64,000 bases of DNA from Bacillus thuringiensis (lineage in GTDB: Bacteria; Bacillota; Bacilli; Bacillales; Bacillaceae_G): NCBI RefSeq assembly GCF_022095615.2, contig NZ_CP155559.1:1795501-1859500 (forward strand), read 5' to 3'. The stretch's first letter is position 1. Each line of letters starts with the position of its first letter. Below the pieces are notes generated by a model. It did not search any database. It saw only the letters and a list, made by a program, of their open reading frames with translations, and was not told where the DNA came from. This document shows positions 63,206 to 64,000 of this stretch, piece by piece. The position numbers and the translations under genes are program-made.

Positions 63206-63895
63206 ATGCCAACAATTTTAGTCTTAGAAGATGAAATGCCTATTCGTAGTTTTATTGTCTTAAATTTGAAACGTGCTGGATTTGATGTATTAGAAGCAAG
63301 TAAGGGAGAAGAGGCGTTACAGATTTTATGTGAACATACTGTTGATGTAGCATTGCTCGATGTAATGTTACCGGGAATTGATGGTTTTCAAGTTTGTAAA
63401 GCTATCCGGGAAGAAAATAAAAAAATCGGTATTATTATGTTAACCGCACGTGTACAAGATGAAGATAAGGTACAAGGATTAGGAATTGGTGCAGATGATT
63501 ATATCGCAAAGCCGTTTAGTCCAGTGGAATTAACTGCACGTATACAATCGTTATTAAGAAGAATAGAAGTACATGATGAACAAGTGAATACAATCACATC
63601 TGGCCCGTTTTCGTTACATGTTATAGAAGAAAGATTATATAAAAGTGGACAATTAGTTGATTTAACCCCTACAGAGTATATGATATTACAGTATTTAATG
63701 AATCAGGCTTCAAAGCCGGTTTCACGTGATGAAATTTTAAATATGATTTGGGGAACGAATTATGTAGGTGAGACGAAAGTAGTAGATGTAAATATGAGGC
63801 GGTTACGTCAAAAGATAGAATGTAATCCATCAGAACCTGAATTTATTCTTACTGTGTGGGGAAAAGGATATGTGTGGAAGGAAAGTATAAGATGA
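63206..63895 (+). CDS. OmpR-family response regulator
   Basis: ATG 63206 follows AGGGAGGTGGAAATT; GTG 63197 is in the site. In this 229-residue form the phospho-acceptor is Asp52 (VALLDVMLPGIDG), the switch Thr is in IIMLTARVQDED and Lys in DDYIAKPFSP. The C-terminal winged helix includes LTPTEYMILQYLMNQASKPV and TKVVDVNMRRLRQKIECNP and ends GKGYVWKESIR. It pairs with the kinase beginning 63892 (ATGA overlap). It is a candidate for binding the repeat at 61827. Confidence 0.92.
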   Translation: MPTILVLEDEMPIRSFIVLNLKRAGFDVLEASKGEEALQILCEHTVDVALLDVMLPGIDGFQVCKAIREENKKIGIIMLTARVQDEDKVQGLGIGADDYIAKPFSPVELTARIQSLLRRIEVHDEQVNTITSGPFSLHVIEERLYKSGQLVDLTPTEYMILQYLMNQASKPVSRDEILNMIWGTNYVGETKVVDVNMRRLRQKIECNPSEPEFILTVWGKGYVWKESIR

Positions 63896-64000
63896 AAAGA
63901 AAAGTGACTTTATATTTTATGACGGTCATTATACTTATGCTTGTATTATTTGAAGTCGTATTTTCAGTCTCCATTTATCGATATTATTATAATGGTATTG
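63892..64000 (+). CDS. Sensor histidine kinase, 3' end outside window
   Basis: Begins MKRKVTLYFMTVIILMLVLF and continues EVVFSVSIYRYYYNGI to the window edge: a basic start and a first membrane segment, as in a two-component sensor. The 4-base overlap with the regulator makes it the cognate kinase. No catalytic domain is visible. Confidence 0.75.
   Translation, partial: MKRKVTLYFMTVIILMLVLFEVVFSVSIYRYYYNGI

Overview
The window is low-GC Firmicute chromosome and reads as the Bacillus cereus group (cereus/thuringiensis/anthracis). The reasons are a near-verbatim EntFM cell-wall protein, a B. cereus-type ldh, a Bc1960-like polysaccharide deacetylase, a tricistronic spore germinant-receptor operon, strong GGAGG ribosome sites with frequent TTG/GTG starts, and dispersed 3' hairpin repeats. 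I see no prophage, IS element, tRNA, rRNA or CRISPR. The first gene is cut at its 5' end and the last (a histidine kinase) at its 3' end. No homology search was run; family names come from motifs read by eye.

Layout. 1-9.8 kb: DsbA-family oxidoreductase, nitroreductase, GNAT, membrane-anchored amidase, AI-2E-type exporter, L-lactate dehydrogenase, amine oxidase, a CobW-type GTPase behind a perfect Zur-type operator, and an SLH protein. 10.1-18.5 kb: a co-directional block of TetR regulator, acyl-CoA synthetase, MaoC hydratase, KASIII-like enzyme with an altered triad, then a complete Liv-type ABC importer. It looks like one system for taking up and CoA-activating a carboxylic acid and is the best candidate for an undescribed pathway. 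18.6-22.6 kb: a LysR gene divergent from a DUF4865/tautomerase/CMD operon (the CMD gene carries an in-frame stop), then MarR and an LLM flavin monooxygenase. 23-29 kb: cydABDC (cytochrome bd and its assembly ABC exporter).

29.4-37 kb: a large GT2-GT2-methyltransferase fusion, a germinant-receptor A-B-C operon with a probable fourth small ORF, and a lipoprotein. 37-47 kb: MccF-like peptidase, DD-carboxypeptidase, second nitroreductase, entFM, alpha/beta hydrolase, and an ABC exporter followed by a two-component system. 47-53 kb: assorted enzymes including an AadK-like adenylyltransferase with an apparent translational attenuator. 53.4-57.5 kb: two nearly identical T-box riboswitches in tandem, each with its own promoter, then a 27-codon leader ORF rich in ACC threonine codons, then hom-thrC-thrB. 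57.6-64 kb: small membrane protein, glycosidase-like lipoprotein, LCP cell-wall ligase, and a lipoprotein/response-regulator/histidine-kinase operon behind a WalR/PhoP-type direct repeat.

The recurring themes are cell envelope and spore functions, redox/respiration, and cis-acting RNA control. OmpR-family direct repeats (11-bp period) lie upstream of entFM, the ABC exporter and the terminal two-component operon.
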